A program made the translations under genes and the position numbers. This document shows positions 6,081-6,189 of a stretch of 6,189 nucleotides of DNA, piece by piece. Under the pieces are notes generated by a model. That model had not been told where the DNA came from and ran no database searches. It was given only the letters and a program-made list of their open reading frames with translations. Position 1 is the stretch's first letter. Each line of letters begins with the position of its first letter. This DNA is from Nitriliruptoraceae bacterium. Lineage in GTDB: Bacteria > Actinomycetota > Nitriliruptoria > Nitriliruptorales > Nitriliruptoraceae. The stretch is from the NCBI GenBank assembly GCA_007125475.1, contig SLDB01000326.1, positions 1 to 6,189 of the forward strand, written 5' to 3'.

Positions 6081-6189
6081 TCCTGGTCCGGTGTTCCGTG
6101 GCTCTCGACTGGTTGACGTGGCAGGTAGTGCCCCGCTGAGGAGCTGATACGACTCAGGGTCCGGCGTGACCGGAGGCACCACCACCACC

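Noticed and set aside
5565..6188. Minus-strand open frame (207 codons) opposite the cyclase GGDEF domain
   Set aside because: It overlaps the conserved GGEEF coding sequence and looks like an antisense shadow.
6081..6189. Start of a further gene at GTG 6167, with TTGACG (6113-6118) as a -35 box
   Set aside because: Only seven codons remain, there is no good ribosome site, and no -10 box lies at 16-18 bp. A weak hairpin TCCGG-cgtga-CCGGA (6161-6175) has no T-run.

Overview
The window is very GC-rich with strong G/C preference at third codon positions, GTG starts and purine-rich Shine-Dalgarno sites. Together with an ATP-binding LuxR-type regulator and PAS/GAF/GGDEF/EAL architecture, this points to a high-GC actinobacterium. 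A deep-branching lineage such as Acidimicrobiia or Nitriliruptoria is possible, but the sequence does not settle it.

Layout. Positions 1-1458, minus strand: the N-terminal 486 codons of a large ATP-binding regulator-type STAND/AAA ATPase. Its C-terminus lies beyond the left edge, and a 33-bp in-frame repeat array encodes a His/Asp-rich insert. Positions 1459-1978: a divergent intergenic region of about 520 bp holding a 16/32-bp minisatellite, two small hairpins and two short palindromes. Positions 1979-4588, plus strand: an 869-residue PAS-PAS-GAF-GGDEF-EAL protein whose GGDEF half is degenerate and whose EAL half keeps its catalytic residues. Positions 4589-5006: a 418-bp gap with a terminator-like hairpin, a nearly perfect 9-bp G-rich tandem repeat with G-quadruplex potential, and two back-to-back hairpins. 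Positions 5007-6080, plus strand: a 357-residue six-helix membrane diguanylate cyclase with an intact GGEEF motif and inhibitory site. Positions 6081-6189: no supported gene.

How the genes may work together. The two plus-strand genes have opposite predicted outputs for cyclic di-GMP: a soluble sensor phosphodiesterase, then a membrane-anchored cyclase limited by its own product. They point the same way but are separated by 418 bp, so they may or may not share a transcript. The divergent ATPase could be a transcriptional regulator of the locus, but its DNA-binding part is not visible and the link is positional only. No wholly new system is evident. The most unusual signals are three unrelated minisatellites in 6 kb, the His/Asp repeat insert, and a quinone-site-like motif in the membrane cyclase.
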